Of a DNA stretch of 49,637 nucleotides, positions 1 through 12,001 are shown piece by piece (within the stretch, counting starts at the first letter, position 1; each line of letters opens with the position of its first letter). The stretch is from Thermus tenuipuniceus (lineage in GTDB: Bacteria > Deinococcota > Deinococci > Deinococcales > Thermaceae), in the NCBI RefSeq assembly GCF_002964845.1, contig NZ_PRDA01000030.1, forward strand, positions 1 to 49,637. Direction: 5' to 3'. Both the position numbers and the translations under genes were made by a program. The notes under the pieces are model-generated. The model was not told the origin of the DNA. It ran no database searches and saw only the letters and a list, made by a program, of their open reading frames with translations.

Positions 1-19
1 TTTTCAAGTGGTCCCCTGG

Positions 20-33
20 CGCATGGGTATGCG
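20..33. repeat. Small inverted repeat (CGCAT/ATGCG)
   Basis: A 5-base stem with a GGGT loop lies in the 60 bases beyond the point where the Uma2-like homology stops. These bases match nothing I recognise. They could be the end of a mobile element that cut the gene, or simply other intergenic DNA. No terminal repeat or target duplication can be seen because the window starts here. Confidence 0.3.
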
Positions 34-61
34 GGGGGTGGATAAGTGCAAGTTTTGAGTT

Positions 62-468
62 AAGGTAAAGGGTCATCTTGGCCCTGAGCTCCTCTATCCT
101 TTCCGAGGAGGAGCGCACCTCAAAGACCACGTCCGGGACCAAAGGAGGAAACCCCCTCCCTCTCCTCCTCCAACAAAGCCTCCCACCGCCTTTTTCCCCA
201 CCCAAGAAGCATCCGGGGACAGGATGGCCCCGCCCGGCAGCTGGAACCCCGTGGAGGCGTCAAAGACCCCCCCCAGACCCCTTTCCTCGTTCCAGCGGGC
301 CAGCTGATAGGCCAGCTAAAGGCTCCGGCGGCCGCTTTGCCCTCCTGTGGGACTCACCCAAAGCCTCCCTTCTGGCGAAAGCTCTAGTTGATAGCCGGGG
401 TTGCGCTCCGAGAGGAGCCAAAGCTCCCTTTCCCCGATGGGGCGGAGAAGGTCCAGGGACAAGGGCAT
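62..468 (-). pseudogene. Decayed Uma2-family (DUF820, PD-(D/E)XK-type) nuclease gene
   Basis: Read on the minus strand from the ATG at 468, the sequence gives a typical Uma2 N-terminal part (NPGYQLELSPEGRL, then SPTGGQSGRRSL), an in-frame TAG at 316-318 (codon 51), and then continues in the same frame as LAYQLARWNEERGLG and AILSPDASWV. An extra G near 193 and another in the G run near 152 shift the frame; correcting both gives RWEALLEEEREG, then PDVVFEVRSSSERIEELRAK, the PD...EV...K core of the family. Homology stops at about 62, where a normal gene would continue with a glycine-rich turn and a DP motif. One nonsense codon, two frameshifts and a lost C-terminus make this a remnant. Family assignment is from motif recognition. 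What Uma2 proteins do in Thermus is not established to my knowledge. Confidence 0.7.
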
Positions 469-493
469 GCCTTCAGTGTAGCCCCTCCTGGGC

Positions 494-499
494 TAAAAT
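494..499 (+). promoter_or_regulatory. Probable -10 box of the purine operon, with leader hairpins
   Basis: TAAAAT lies 36 bases before the purC start; no good -35 is visible. A palindrome TAGCCC-ctcct-GGGCTA at 479-495 overlaps its first bases and could be an operator. A second stem GGGAC-ctga-GTCCC at 511-524 ends just before the ribosome site AAGGAGG (526-532, three bases before ATG). I see no PurR box or purine riboswitch. Confidence 0.4.
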
Positions 500-535
500 G
501 GAGGCCAGACGGGACCTGAGTCCCTAAGGAGGCGC

Positions 536-1231
536 ATGGAAAAGCTCTACGAGGGCAAGGCCAAGGTCCTCTACCCCGAGGGGGAGGACGCCCTAAGGGT
601 CTACTTCAAGGACGAGGCCACCGCGTTTAACGCCCAGAAGCGGGGCCTCATCCCGGGAAAGGGGGTGGTGAACAACAAGGTTTCCGCCGTCCTCTTTCGC
701 TACCTGGAAGGCCATGGGGTGAAGACCCACTTCCTGGAGGAACTCTCCGAGCGGGAGATGCGGGTCCTGAGGGTGGAGATCCTACCCCTAGAGGTCATCC
801 TCCGCTTCAAAGCAGCGGGGAGCTTCGCCAAGCGCTACGGGGTGAAGGAGGGCAACCCCCTAAGGGCTCCCTTGGTGGAGTACTCCCTCAAAAGCGACCC
901 TCTGGGCGACCCCTTGATCTGCCCCGAGGCCATTTTGGCCCTGGGCCTGGCCACGGAGGAGGAGCTTTCCCGGGTGAAGGCCACCACCCTGAAGGTAGGG
1001 GAGCTATTGCGGGATTTCTTCGCCCCAAGGGGGCTGGACCTCATCGACTTCAAGCTGGAGTTCGGCAAAAGGAACGGGGAGATCCTCCTCGCCGACGAGA
1101 TCTCCCCCGACACCATGCGCCTTTGGGACCAAAAGACGGGAGAGCCCATGGACAAGGACCGCTTCCGCAAGGACCTGGGAGGGGTGGAGGAAGCCTACCA
1201 GGAGGTCCTCCGGCGGGTTCTAAGGGGGTAG
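536..1231 (+). CDS. purC: Phosphoribosylaminoimidazole-succinocarboxamide synthase
   Basis: Catalyses the ATP-dependent joining of aspartate to CAIR, giving SAICAR, in de novo purine synthesis. The 231 residues match the usual length of a single-domain PurC. Family motifs seen are [13 protein letters not shown] at the N-terminus, the phosphate-loop segment with [19 protein letters not shown], and the C-terminal [15 protein letters not shown]. The ATG is preceded by AAGGAGG. First gene of a plus-strand run of six purine-linked genes; purS follows after two bases. Cytosolic. Identification is secure. Confidence 0.97.
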   Translation: MEKLYEGKAKVLYPEGEDALRVYFKDEATAFNAQKRGLIPGKGVVNNKVSAVLFRYLEGHGVKTHFLEELSEREMRVLRVEILPLEVILRFKAAGSFAKRYGVKEGNPLRAPLVEYSLKSDPLGDPLICPEAILALGLATEEELSRVKATTLKVGELLRDFFAPRGLDLIDFKLEFGKRNGEILLADEISPDTMRLWDQKTGEPMDKDRFRKDLGGVEEAYQEVLRRVLRG

Positions 1232-1233
1232 CC

Positions 1234-1488
1234 ATGCCCAAGTACCAGGCCACCCTGCTCATCGAGCTCAAAGAGGGCATCCTGGACCCCCAGGGCCGGG
1301 CGGTGGAAGGGGTTTTGAAGGACCTGGGCCACCCCGTGGATTCGGTGCGGGTGGGGAAGGTCCTCGAGATCGTCTTCCCCGCGGAAACCCTCCTGGAGGC
1401 GGAGGAGAAAGCCAGGGCCATGGGGAGGCTTTTGGCCAACCCGGTGATGGAGGTCTTTACCCTGGAGGCCTTAAAGGAACTTCCATGA
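1234..1488 (+). CDS. purS: FGAM synthase, small subunit PurS
   Basis: Small bridging subunit of the three-part formylglycinamidine ribonucleotide synthase; it links PurQ (glutaminase) to PurL (synthetase) and helps pass ammonia between them. From the ATG at 1234 the protein is 84 residues, normal for PurS, beginning [21 protein letters not shown], with the usual VRVGKVLEI strand and the [10 protein letters not shown] end. A longer reading frame upstream is an artefact overlapping purC. The last codons overlap purQ (ATGA), suggesting translational coupling and equal amounts of the subunits. Confidence 0.96.
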   Translation: MPKYQATLLIELKEGILDPQGRAVEGVLKDLGHPVDSVRVGKVLEIVFPAETLLEAEEKARAMGRLLANPVMEVFTLEALKELP

Positions 1489-2168
1489 AGTGGGCCATCA
1501 TCCGCTTCCCCGGCTCCAACTGCGACGAGGACGCCCGCTTCGCCTTGGAGAAGGCGGGCTTAAAGGCGGAGTACGTCTGGCATACGGAAACGAGCCTGAA
1601 GGGCTTTGACGGGGCCTTCTTGCCAGGAGGCTTCAGCTATGGAGATTACCTGAGGGCCGGGGCCCTAGCGGCCAAAAGCCCGGTGATGGAGGAGGTAAGG
1701 CGCTTCGCCCATGAAGGGCGGCCCGTGATCGGAGTGTGCAACGGCTTCCAGGTGCTCACCGAGGCAGGGATCCTTCCCGGGGCCCTCCTCGCCAACCTGA
1801 ACCTGCACTTCACCTGCAAGGAAGTGGGGGTAAGGGTGGAGCGCAACGACCTCCCCTTCACCCGCCTCTACCAGAAGAGGCAGGTCCTCCGCCTGCCCAT
1901 CGCCCACGCCGAGGGCCGCTACTATGCGGACGCCGAGACCCTGGCCCGGCTGGAGGGAGAAGGCCTGGTGGTCTTCCGCTACGCCCCCTTAAAGGGGGAA
2001 ACGGACTACAACCCCAACGGGAGCCTCCACGACATTGCCGGTATCACCAACGAGAGGGGCAATGTCCTCGGCATGATGCCCCACCCCGAGCGGGCGGTGG
2101 ATGAGGTTCTGGGCGGCACGGATGGGCTCCCCTTGTTCCTGGGGCTCTTAGAGGAGGTAACGGGATGA
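1485..2168 (+). CDS. purQ: FGAM synthase, glutaminase subunit PurQ
   Basis: Class I glutamine amidotransferase that releases ammonia from glutamine for FGAM synthase. 227 residues. The nucleophilic cysteine sits in [11 protein letters not shown] and the His/Glu pair in [10 protein letters not shown], so the catalytic triad is intact. [16 protein letters not shown] supplies the usual oxyanion region. The start overlaps the purS stop and the end overlaps the next gene, both by ATGA. The stand-alone PurQ/PurS/small PurL arrangement is that of Gram-positives, archaea and Thermus, unlike the fused enterobacterial PurL. Confidence 0.97.
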   Translation: MKWAIIRFPGSNCDEDARFALEKAGLKAEYVWHTETSLKGFDGAFLPGGFSYGDYLRAGALAAKSPVMEEVRRFAHEGRPVIGVCNGFQVLTEAGILPGALLANLNLHFTCKEVGVRVERNDLPFTRLYQKRQVLRLPIAHAEGRYYADAETLARLEGEGLVVFRYAPLKGETDYNPNGSLHDIAGITNERGNVLGMMPHPERAVDEVLGGTDGLPLFLGLLEEVTG

Positions 2169-2878
2169 AACCCAAGGCCATCACCTTTGACTTCTGGGGC
2201 ACCCTCTTCACGGAGGGAAAGGCGTTTTTGGAAAAGGTCATGCCCGCCCGGTACGAGATCCTCCTGGATGCCCTATCCGAGGCCGGGCACCCGGCGGAGG
2301 AGCACGAGGTGCGGGAAGCCTACCGCCAGGCGGCCATCGCCTTTGAGGAGGCCTGGAAGGCCGGGGAACATATGTCCGTATACGACCGGGTGTCCCGCAT
2401 CTTCGCCCTTCTTGGGGCTCCCCACGACCCCGGGCTCATCGCCCTCACCGCCAGGAAGCTGGAGGAAAGCTCCCTTCTGGTGGACCTCGAGGCCCTCCCT
2501 GGAGTGGGGGCGTTGAAGGAGCTGGCCAAGAAATACCCCCTGGCCCTGGTTTCCGACACCGGCCTCACCCCGGGCCGTCTCATCCGGGAACACCTGAAGC
2601 GGCAGGGGCTGGATGTCTTCCAGGCCTACAGCTTCTCCGACGAAACCGGCCACGTGAAGCCCAAACCCGAGGCCTTCCGGGTGGCCCTCGAGGCCCTGGA
2701 CGTGGCCCCGGAGGAAGCCCTGCACGTGGGCGACCTGCCCCAAACGGACATCAAGGGAGCCTTCGCCACCGGCTACCCCTGGGCGGTGCAGTACGTGGGC
2801 CTGAGGGAGGTGAACGGGGAGATCAAGCCCACGGCCAAGATCAAGGACCACCGGGAGCTTCTTCCCCTTCTCCAGTGA
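2165..2878 (+). CDS. HAD-superfamily hydrolase within the purine operon
   Basis: 237 residues with a haloacid-dehalogenase fold: motif [11 protein letters not shown] (nucleophile Asp9), motif II LVSDTG, motif III lysine in [10 protein letters not shown], and motif [15 protein letters not shown]. Residues 15-100 form the helical cap typical of subfamily I. The second acidic residue of the phosphatase DxD motif is Trp11, so this may not be an ordinary phosphatase; dehalogenases also lack that Asp. It overlaps purQ by four bases and meets purL as TGATG, so it is translated with the purine enzymes. Substrate unknown; clearing a nucleotide or sugar-phosphate by-product is only a guess. Confidence 0.8.
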   Translation: MKPKAITFDFWGTLFTEGKAFLEKVMPARYEILLDALSEAGHPAEEHEVREAYRQAAIAFEEAWKAGEHMSVYDRVSRIFALLGAPHDPGLIALTARKLEESSLLVDLEALPGVGALKELAKKYPLALVSDTGLTPGRLIREHLKRQGLDVFQAYSFSDETGHVKPKPEAFRVALEALDVAPEEALHVGDLPQTDIKGAFATGYPWAVQYVGLREVNGEIKPTAKIKDHRELLPLLQ

Positions 2879-5068
2879 TGGAAACCCTAGCCCAAGAAAT
2901 CGGCATCCCGGAAGAGGAGTACCGGGAGATCACCCAGAGGCTTGGCCGGGAGCCCAACCGGGTGGAGCTTTTCCTCTTCAAGGTGATGTGGAGCGAGCAC
3001 TGCGCCTACAAGAACTCCCGGCCCCTCCTGAAGCAGCTTCCCAAGGAGGGGGAGGCCGTCTTGCAGGGCCCGGGGGAGAACGCCGGCGTGGTGCGCATCG
3101 GCGAGGGCTGGGCGGTAGCCTTTAAGATCGAAAGCCACAACCACCCCTCGGCGGTGGAGCCCTTCCAGGGTGCCGCCACCGGGGTGGGGGGGATCATCCG
3201 GGACATCATGAGCATGGGGGCCCGGCCCATCGCCCTGCTGGATTCCTTGCGCTTTGGCCCCCTGGGGGACGCTCGAAGCCGATACCTCCTCAAGGGGGTG
3301 GTCTCCGGCATCGCCCACTACGGCAACGCCATCGGGGTCCCCACGGTGGGCGGGGACCTCTACTTCCACGAGGGCTACCGGGAAAACCCCCTGGTGAACG
3401 CCATGTGCCTGGGGCTTCTTAGGGAGGAGCACTTAAGGCGTAGCCAGGCTTCCTTAGGCCGGCCCATCTACTACGCCGGGGCCAAGACGGGAAGGGATGG
3501 GATTGGGGGTGCCGCCTTCGCCAGCCGGGAGCTTTCCGAGGACAAGGAGGAGGACCGGCCAGCAGTCCAGGTGGGGGACCCCTTTTTGGGGAAGCTCCTC
3601 ATGGAGGCCACCCTCGAGGCCATCGAAAAGGACCTGGTGGAAGGCGTCCAGGACATGGGGGCAGCAGGGCTCACCAGTAGCCTCTCGGAGCTGGCCTTCA
3701 AGTCGGGCCTGGGGGTGGAGCTGGACCTGGACCGCGTCCCCACCCGGGAAAGGAACATGGGGCCCATAGAGCTCCTTCTCTCCGAAAGCCAGGAGCGCAT
3801 GGTCCTGGTACCCAAGGAGGGCAGGGAAAGGGAGCTGGAGGAGGTCTTCAGGAAGTGGGGCTTGGACTGCGTGCCCGTGGCCAGGACCATCCCCGAGAGG
3901 GTCTTCCGCGTCCTCTTCCGGGGCGAGGTGGTGGCCGAGGTCCCCACGGAGGCCCTGGCGGAAGCCCCCACCTACGTGCGCATCGGAAGGGAGGATCCCG
4001 AGATTCGAAGGCTCCGGGAGATGCCCCTTCCCCCGCTTGCCGCCAACCCCCAGGAGATTCTTCCCCAGCTCCTCGCCTCCCCCAACCTGGCGAGCCGGGA
4101 AGCCATTTACGAACGCTACGACCACCAGGTGGGAACCAGGACCACCCTGGTGCCGGGCAAGGGGGATGCGGCGGTGCTCTGGGTGAAGGGAACCCACCTG
4201 GGCATTGCCACCAAGGTGGACCAGAACCCCAGGTATAGCCGCCTCCATCCCCGGCTTGGCGCCATGCACGCCCTGGCCGAGGCCTGCCGCAACGTGAGCG
4301 TGGTGGGGGCAAAACCCCTGGCCTACACCGACGGCCTCAACCTGGGAAGCCCGGAAACCCCAGAGGGTTACTTTGAGCTCCAGGAAACCCTCGCCGGCCT
4401 CCGAGAGGCCAGCGAGGCCTTGGGGGTGCCGGTGGTTTCGGGAAACGTATCCCTCTACAACGAGAGCGGGGGCCGGCGCATCCCCCCCACGGCCATGGTG
4501 GGGGTGGTGGGGGTCTTGGACATCAGGAGGCGGGCGGAGATGGGCTTCCGCCGCCCGGGAGAGGTGATCCTCCTGTTGGGAGAGGAGAAAGGGGAGCTTG
4601 GGGGAAGCGAGGTCCTTTACCTCCTTTCGGGCCTCGAGGCGGGCCATCCCCCCAGGCTAGATTTGGAGCAGGAGAAGCGGGTGCAGGAGGCCATCCGGGA
4701 ACTCATCGCCCTGGGCCTCACCCGCACCGCCCACGACCTGGCGGAAGGAGGGCTTTTGGCGGCCCTGGCGGAGATGACCTTCCCCTATGGCCTGGGGGCC
4801 ACGGTGGAGGTGCGCACCCGGGGCTCCGAGCCACCGTCGGGACACCTTGCCCTGCTTTTCGGCGAGGCCCCAAGCCGCATCCTCTTCACCGTGGACAAGG
4901 AACACCTCAAGGAAACCACCTTCCGCCTCGAGGAGATGGGGCTCCCCTACCGGGTTTTGGGGGAAACCGGGGGGCATACCCTCACGGTCCTCACCCCGGA
5001 TGGGGTGCTAGAGTGGGAGGTAGAAGAGCTCCTCGCCGCCTGGAAGCGGCCCCTGAGGGAGGTGCTGG

Positions 5069-5082
<14 letters not shown>
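2878..5082 (+). CDS. purL: FGAM synthase, synthetase subunit PurL
   Basis: ATP-dependent subunit that converts FGAR plus ammonia to FGAM. About 734 residues, the small PurL type that works with PurS and PurQ. Seen in order: KVMWSEHCAYKNSRPLL, GPGENAGVV, the ATP/magnesium segment KIESHNHPSAVEPFQGAATG, and the second half-repeat with NVSVVGAKPLAYTDGLN, VVSGNVSLYNES and the late TAHDLAEGGLL. The start could be the ATG at 2878, overlapping the previous stop, or the GTG one codon earlier; I prefer the ATG. It overlaps purF by 14 bases. Confidence 0.96.
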
Positions 5083-6460
<1,378 letters not shown>

Positions 6461-6479
6461 GCCCTATCCCTAATCCCCA

Positions 6480-6496
6480 CCCTAGCCAAGCTAGGG
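6480..6496. terminator. Hairpin between convergent purF and membrane-protein gene
   Basis: CCCTAGC-caa-GCTAGGG forms a perfect 7-base stem 20 bases after the purF stop, between convergent genes. No T run follows on either strand, so its role as an intrinsic terminator is uncertain. Confidence 0.4.
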
Positions 6497-6501
6497 GGGC
6501 A

Positions 6502-8117
<1,616 letters not shown>

Positions 8118-8139
8118 GGAAGCCTTAGAATGGAAGAAG

Positions 8140-9741
8140 ATGCTCAAGCGCCTCGAGGTGCGTAACCTCGCCGTAATCCGCGAGGCTACCCTGGAGCTTG
8201 GGCCTGGGCTCAACGTCCTCACCGGGGAAACCGGGGCGGGGAAAAGCCTCCTGGTGGACGCTTTAGCCCTCCTCCTGGGGGCCAGGTCCGAGGGACTTTT
8301 GGGGCCTTTTGGCGATAGCCTCCTGGTGACCGCCTTCTTCCAAGGTGAGGGCGAGGAGCGCATCCTCTCCCGCCGCGTTGGGGGCCGCTCCACCCCTCGG
8401 ATCGATGGGGAGGTGGTGAGCCTCAAAGAACTCCAAGAGGAGGCGGAAAGGTGGCTTTCCCTCCACGCCCAGCACACGGCCATCGCCCTCCTTTCCCCAA
8501 AAAGGCAGCGGGAGCTTCTGGATGCCATGCTGCCCCCAAACCTCCTGGAGGACTACGGGGAAGCGTACAAGAAACACCAGGCCCTCCTCCTGGAAAAACG
8601 AGCCCTGGAGGAGGCCTTGAGGGCCAAGACGGAGCGGGAGGACCTCCTCCGCTTCCAGCTTAAGGAGATCCAGGAGGCGAACCCCAGGCCCAAGGAGGAT
8701 GAGGAGCTGGAGGCCGAGGCGCAAAGGCTTCGCCATCTGGAAACCCTGAGGGAGCGCTCGGGGAAGGCCTACGCCCTCCTGGCAGAAGGAGGTGCCCTGG
8801 ATCTTCTTCAGGCTGCCCTGCGGGAGCTAAGGGCGGGAAGCCGCTTTGACCCAGCCCTCGAGGCCCTGGCCAGGGACCTGGAGGCAGCTTTGGAGGGTGG
8901 CCGGGCCGTGACCCGGGAGCTGGAGGACTACCTGGAAAGCCTGGAAGGAAACCCCAGCCGTCTGGCCCAGCTGGAGGAACGCTTGGGCCTTCTGGAAAGG
9001 CTCAAGCGCAAGTACGGGCCCACCCTGGAGGAGGTCCTGCGCTACCGGGAAAGGGCAGAGGAGGAGCTGAAGGCCCTGGAGGGAGGGGAAGAGCGGCTTT
9101 TGGAGCTGGAAAGGGCCTTAAAAGTGGCCTCGGAAGCCCTGTATAGGGCGGGGGAACGCCTTTCCGAAGCCCGCCTCGAGGCGGCAAGGAGGCTGGAAAA
9201 GGAAATGGAGACGGAGCTTTCCGCCCTGGGTTTCCCCAAAGCCCGCTTCCAGGTGGAGCTCAAGCCCCTTCCCGAACCCGGACCCCAGGGCCTGGAGGAG
9301 GTCCTCTTCCGCTTCTCCGCTAACCCCCACCTTCCCCCCGCTCCCCTTTCCGCGGCCAGCGGCGGGGAGCTCTCCCGCATCGCCCTGGCTTTAGCCCTCC
9401 TCACCGGGGCCGAGGCCCCCACCGTGGTCTTCGACGAGGTGGACACCGGGGTGGGCGGGGAAACCGCCTGGAAGATGGCGGAAAGGCTTGCCCAGCTGGG
9501 CCAGGCCCGGCAGGTCCTGGTGGTCACCCACCTGCCCCAGATCGCCGCCCGCGCGAAGAGGCACCTCAGGGTGGTGAAGGAGGGGGAAGAGGTGCGCATC
9601 GAGGTGCTGGAAGGGGAGAAGCGCATACGGGAGCTCGCCCGCCTCCTCTCCGGCCAGTACACCGAGGCCGCTTTGGCCCACGCCCGCCTCCTCCTGGAGG
9701 GGAACCAGATTGCCCCAGGTTGGGTGGAGGCTCGGGAATGA
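8140..9741 (+). CDS. recN: DNA repair protein RecN (SMC-like ATPase)
   Basis: SMC-family ATPase that acts at double-strand breaks and helps RecA load or bridge DNA. 533 residues from the ATG at 8140 (MLKRLEVRNLAVI). Walker A is GETGAGKS at about 29-36; two coiled-coil arms of Glu/Leu/Arg-rich sequence run through about 150-380; the signature is ASGGELSRIALAL and Walker B is VVFDEVDTGVGG. A longer frame reaching back into glyA is an artefact. The stop overlaps the start of a GAF-GGDEF gene (ATGA), so the two are probably translated together. Confidence 0.95.
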   Translation: MLKRLEVRNLAVIREATLELGPGLNVLTGETGAGKSLLVDALALLLGARSEGLLGPFGDSLLVTAFFQGEGEERILSRRVGGRSTPRIDGEVVSLKELQEEAERWLSLHAQHTAIALLSPKRQRELLDAMLPPNLLEDYGEAYKKHQALLLEKRALEEALRAKTEREDLLRFQLKEIQEANPRPKEDEELEAEAQRLRHLETLRERSGKAYALLAEGGALDLLQAALRELRAGSRFDPALEALARDLEAALEGGRAVTRELEDYLESLEGNPSRLAQLEERLGLLERLKRKYGPTLEEVLRYRERAEEELKALEGGEERLLELERALKVASEALYRAGERLSEARLEAARRLEKEMETELSALGFPKARFQVELKPLPEPGPQGLEEVLFRFSANPHLPPAPLSAASGGELSRIALALALLTGAEAPTVVFDEVDTGVGGETAWKMAERLAQLGQARQVLVVTHLPQIAARAKRHLRVVKEGEEVRIEVLEGEKRIRELARLLSGQYTEAALAHARLLLEGNQIAPGWVEARE

Positions 9742-10913
9742 ATCCCCTCGAGGCTCCCTACCCCGTCTATCTTGTCCGGGAAACGGAGGTGGTGCGCAAC
9801 TCCCTGGCCGAAGGCCTCCCCCTCCCCCAAGGGGACACCCTGGAGGTGGGGACGAAGACCTACCAGGTGGTGCACCTGCCCGCCCCGGAAGGCACCTACC
9901 TGCTTCTCCTCGAGGTCAGCCACCTCGCCGTGCGGGCCAAGGCCTACCAAAGCCTCCTTCGGGTGCTGAAGGGACTCATGCAACACGAGGAACCCGAGGG
10001 CCTTCTCAAGGACCTGATCCGCGAAGCGGTGGCGGTGGTGCCGGGGGCCGAGGCGGGCAGCATCCTCTTAAGGGAAGGGGGGTTCTTTTACCTGGTGGCC
10101 CAGGAAGGCTTCAGCGAACGCCTGCTCATGGCCCGCACCTCCCTCCAGGAGGAGCTCTTCTGGTACGGCCTGGGGGTGGACAACTGGCAAAGGGGCCGGC
10201 CCCGGATCCTCAAAGGGGAGGAGGTGCGGTACCTTTCCAACCTGAGCACCGTGGAGGCCAGGCCCCTCTTCTTCGAGCACGGCCGCCCTTTGGAGATCCA
10301 GGCCACCCTGGGCCTGCCCATCGTCCTGGAAGGGGAGGTGCTGGCCACCATGAACCTGGACAGCTTCTCGGACCCCGAGGCCTTCAGCCCCCTTTCCCTG
10401 GAGCTGGCCTAGGCCTTTGCCCTCGAGGCCGCCCTCCTCCTCAAGGCCCTGAAGGAGCGCCAGGCCCTGCAGGAGGCCGCCCGCACCGATCCCCTCACCG
10501 GCTTGGGCAATCGCCGGGCCCTGGAGGAAGCCTTTCCCCTGCTCCTACAGGAAGCCCGGACCCTGGGGGAGCCTTTGTCCTTGATCTACTGGGACCTGAA
10601 CGGCCTTAAGGCCTTGAACGACCGGGAGGGCCACGCGGTGGGCGACCAGGCCCTGAAGAGCCTGGCCCAGGCCCTAAGAAACCTCTCCCGCCGCCGTGAC
10701 GTGGCCTTCCGCATCGGTGGGGATGAGTTCGTAAGCCTCCACCTGGGCCTGAAGGCGGAGGAGATCCCCGCCCTCATCGCCCGGCTTCAGGAGAACCTGC
10801 CCTACCAGGTGGCCGCAGGAGGGCTTCTGGTGGAGGGGGAGGACCTGGAGGCCCTCCTTAAGGAGGCCGACAAAGGCATGTACCGGGCCAAGAGGGCTAG
10901 AAAAGGGCTTTAA
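9738..10913 (+). pseudogene. GAF-GGDEF diguanylate cyclase gene interrupted by an in-frame TAG
   Basis: A 391-codon frame with a single internal TAG at 10410-10412 (codon 225). Before it is a GAF domain (about 80-224, ending SPLSLELA). After it, in the same frame, come the linker AFALEAALLLKALKERQAL and a complete GGDEF domain: RTDPLTGLGNRRAL, YWDLNGLKALND, and RIGGDEF with the product-inhibition site RRRD five residues earlier. All catalytic residues for making c-di-GMP from two GTP are present. Gln (CAG) is the usual residue at such a GAF end, so a single C-to-T change or a sequencing error is likely. The upstream piece overlaps recN by ATGA; the end runs 17 bases into the convergent marC. 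Restart from a TTG at 10503 would lose part of the domain. Confidence 0.75.
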
Positions 10914-11508
10914 CCCCATCCGCCACGTACTGCACCGCCAAGGCGGCCAGGAGGATGCCCAGGACACGGGTGACCACGTTCACTCCCGTCCGCCCCAGGG
11001 CCCGGCGCACGGAAGCTGCCGCCCGCAGGAAGAGGTAGGCCAGGCAAAGGACCAAGAAAACGTTCAAGAGGACCACCGCCCAGCCCCAAGGCACCCCCTT
11101 AGCCTCCCCGCCCAGGATGAGGACGCTGGCCAAGGCCCCAGGGCCGGCGATCAAGGGGATGGCCAAGGGAAAGACGGAGATATCCGCCCGGAGGCGGGCC
11201 TCATCCTTTTCCTCCTCCGTTTCCCGCTCGTGGTGGGCGAAAACCATCTCGGTGGCGATGCGGAAGAGGAGGATGCCCCCGGCGATGCGCAGGGCCTCGA
11301 GGCTGATCCCCAGGTAGCCCAAAAGCCCCCGCCCGAAGAAAAAAAAGGAGACCAAGAGCCCCCCCGCCACCAGCACCGCCTTCCCGGCGATCTGGGCCTG
11401 TTTCCTTTGAGGACGGTCCCCGGCCAGGGCCAGAAAAACCGGCACCAGCCCCACCGGGTCCATGACCACGAAGAGGGTGAGGAAGGATTTGAGGAAAAGC
11501 TCCAGCAC
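10897..11508 (-). CDS. MarC-family integral membrane protein
   Basis: 203 residues with about six membrane helices. MarC/UPF0056 marks are FVVMDPVGLVPVFLAL at the start, the central acidic loop ERETEEEKDEAR, FPLAIPLIAGPGALASVL and a GVNVVTRVLGILLAALAVQ end. The function of the family is unsettled; an early link to multidrug resistance was not upheld. Last gene of the gmk-rpoZ-coaBC-argR-marC run, six bases after argR. Tail-to-tail overlap with the GGDEF frame. Confidence 0.88.
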   Translation of the reverse strand: MLELFLKSFLTLFVVMDPVGLVPVFLALAGDRPQRKQAQIAGKAVLVAGGLLVSFFFFGRGLLGYLGISLEALRIAGGILLFRIATEMVFAHHERETEEEKDEARLRADISVFPLAIPLIAGPGALASVLILGGEAKGVPWGWAVVLLNVFLVLCLAYLFLRAAASVRRALGRTGVNVVTRVLGILLAALAVQYVADGVKALF

Positions 11509-11514
11509 GGGGGC

Positions 11515-11991
11515 CTAAAGGCGCATCTTTCCCGTCACGAGGAGCTCCCCGAACTCCTCCTCCAGGGCCCTCGCCCCTTCCTCGGTCCGGGCCACCACCA
11601 GGATGGTATCCTCCCCCGCCAGGGTGCCCACGATCTCGTCCCGCTTGAGGCGGTCCATCAAAAGGGCGATGCCGGAGGCGTGGCCCTCCGCCGTCTTCAC
11701 CACCAGGATATTCCCCCCCCGGTCCACGTCCTTGACGAAGAGGCCAAACTGCCGCTTGAGTTCCTCGTAAACGTCCTCGGGAAGCTCCATAGAGGGCAGG
11801 GCGTACTTGTGCCGCCCCTTGCCCAGGGAAACTCGGGCCAGGCGCAGCTCGGCGATATCCCGGCTCACCGTGGCCTGGGTCACGTCAAAGCCCAGCTGCC
11901 GCAGGCGCTCCACCAGCTCCTTCTGCGTGCCGATCTCCTCCCGGCTCACGATCTCCTGAATGGCGCGGTGCCGCTCCGCTTTGCTTCGCAT
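11515..11991 (-). CDS. argR: Arginine repressor
   Basis: Hexameric regulator of arginine metabolism genes; arginine binding at the C-terminal core increases DNA binding. 158 residues from the ATG at 11991, preceded by GAGGGG with five bases between; a GTG two codons earlier is possible. N-terminal winged helix with the family segment [26 protein letters not shown]-terminal part with the arginine-contact region [14 protein letters not shown]. It follows coaBC after ten bases and looks co-transcribed. No arginine genes lie nearby. Confidence 0.94.
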   Translation of the reverse strand: MRSKAERHRAIQEIVSREEIGTQKELVERLRQLGFDVTQATVSRDIAELRLARVSLGKGRHKYALPSMELPEDVYEELKRQFGLFVKDVDRGGNILVVKTAEGHASGIALLMDRLKRDEIVGTLAGEDTILVVARTEEGARALEEEFGELLVTGKMRL

Positions 11992-12001
11992 AGACACCCC
12001 T

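Noticed and set aside
78-527. Plus-strand open frame of 149 codons before purC
   Set aside because: Low-complexity Pro/Arg-rich product, no motif; it lies opposite the Uma2 remnant on the other strand.
3454-4647. Long minus-strand frame of 397 codons opposite purL
   Set aside because: Antisense to a well-identified gene; high G+C keeps stop codons rare, and the product is His/Gly/Pro-rich without motifs.
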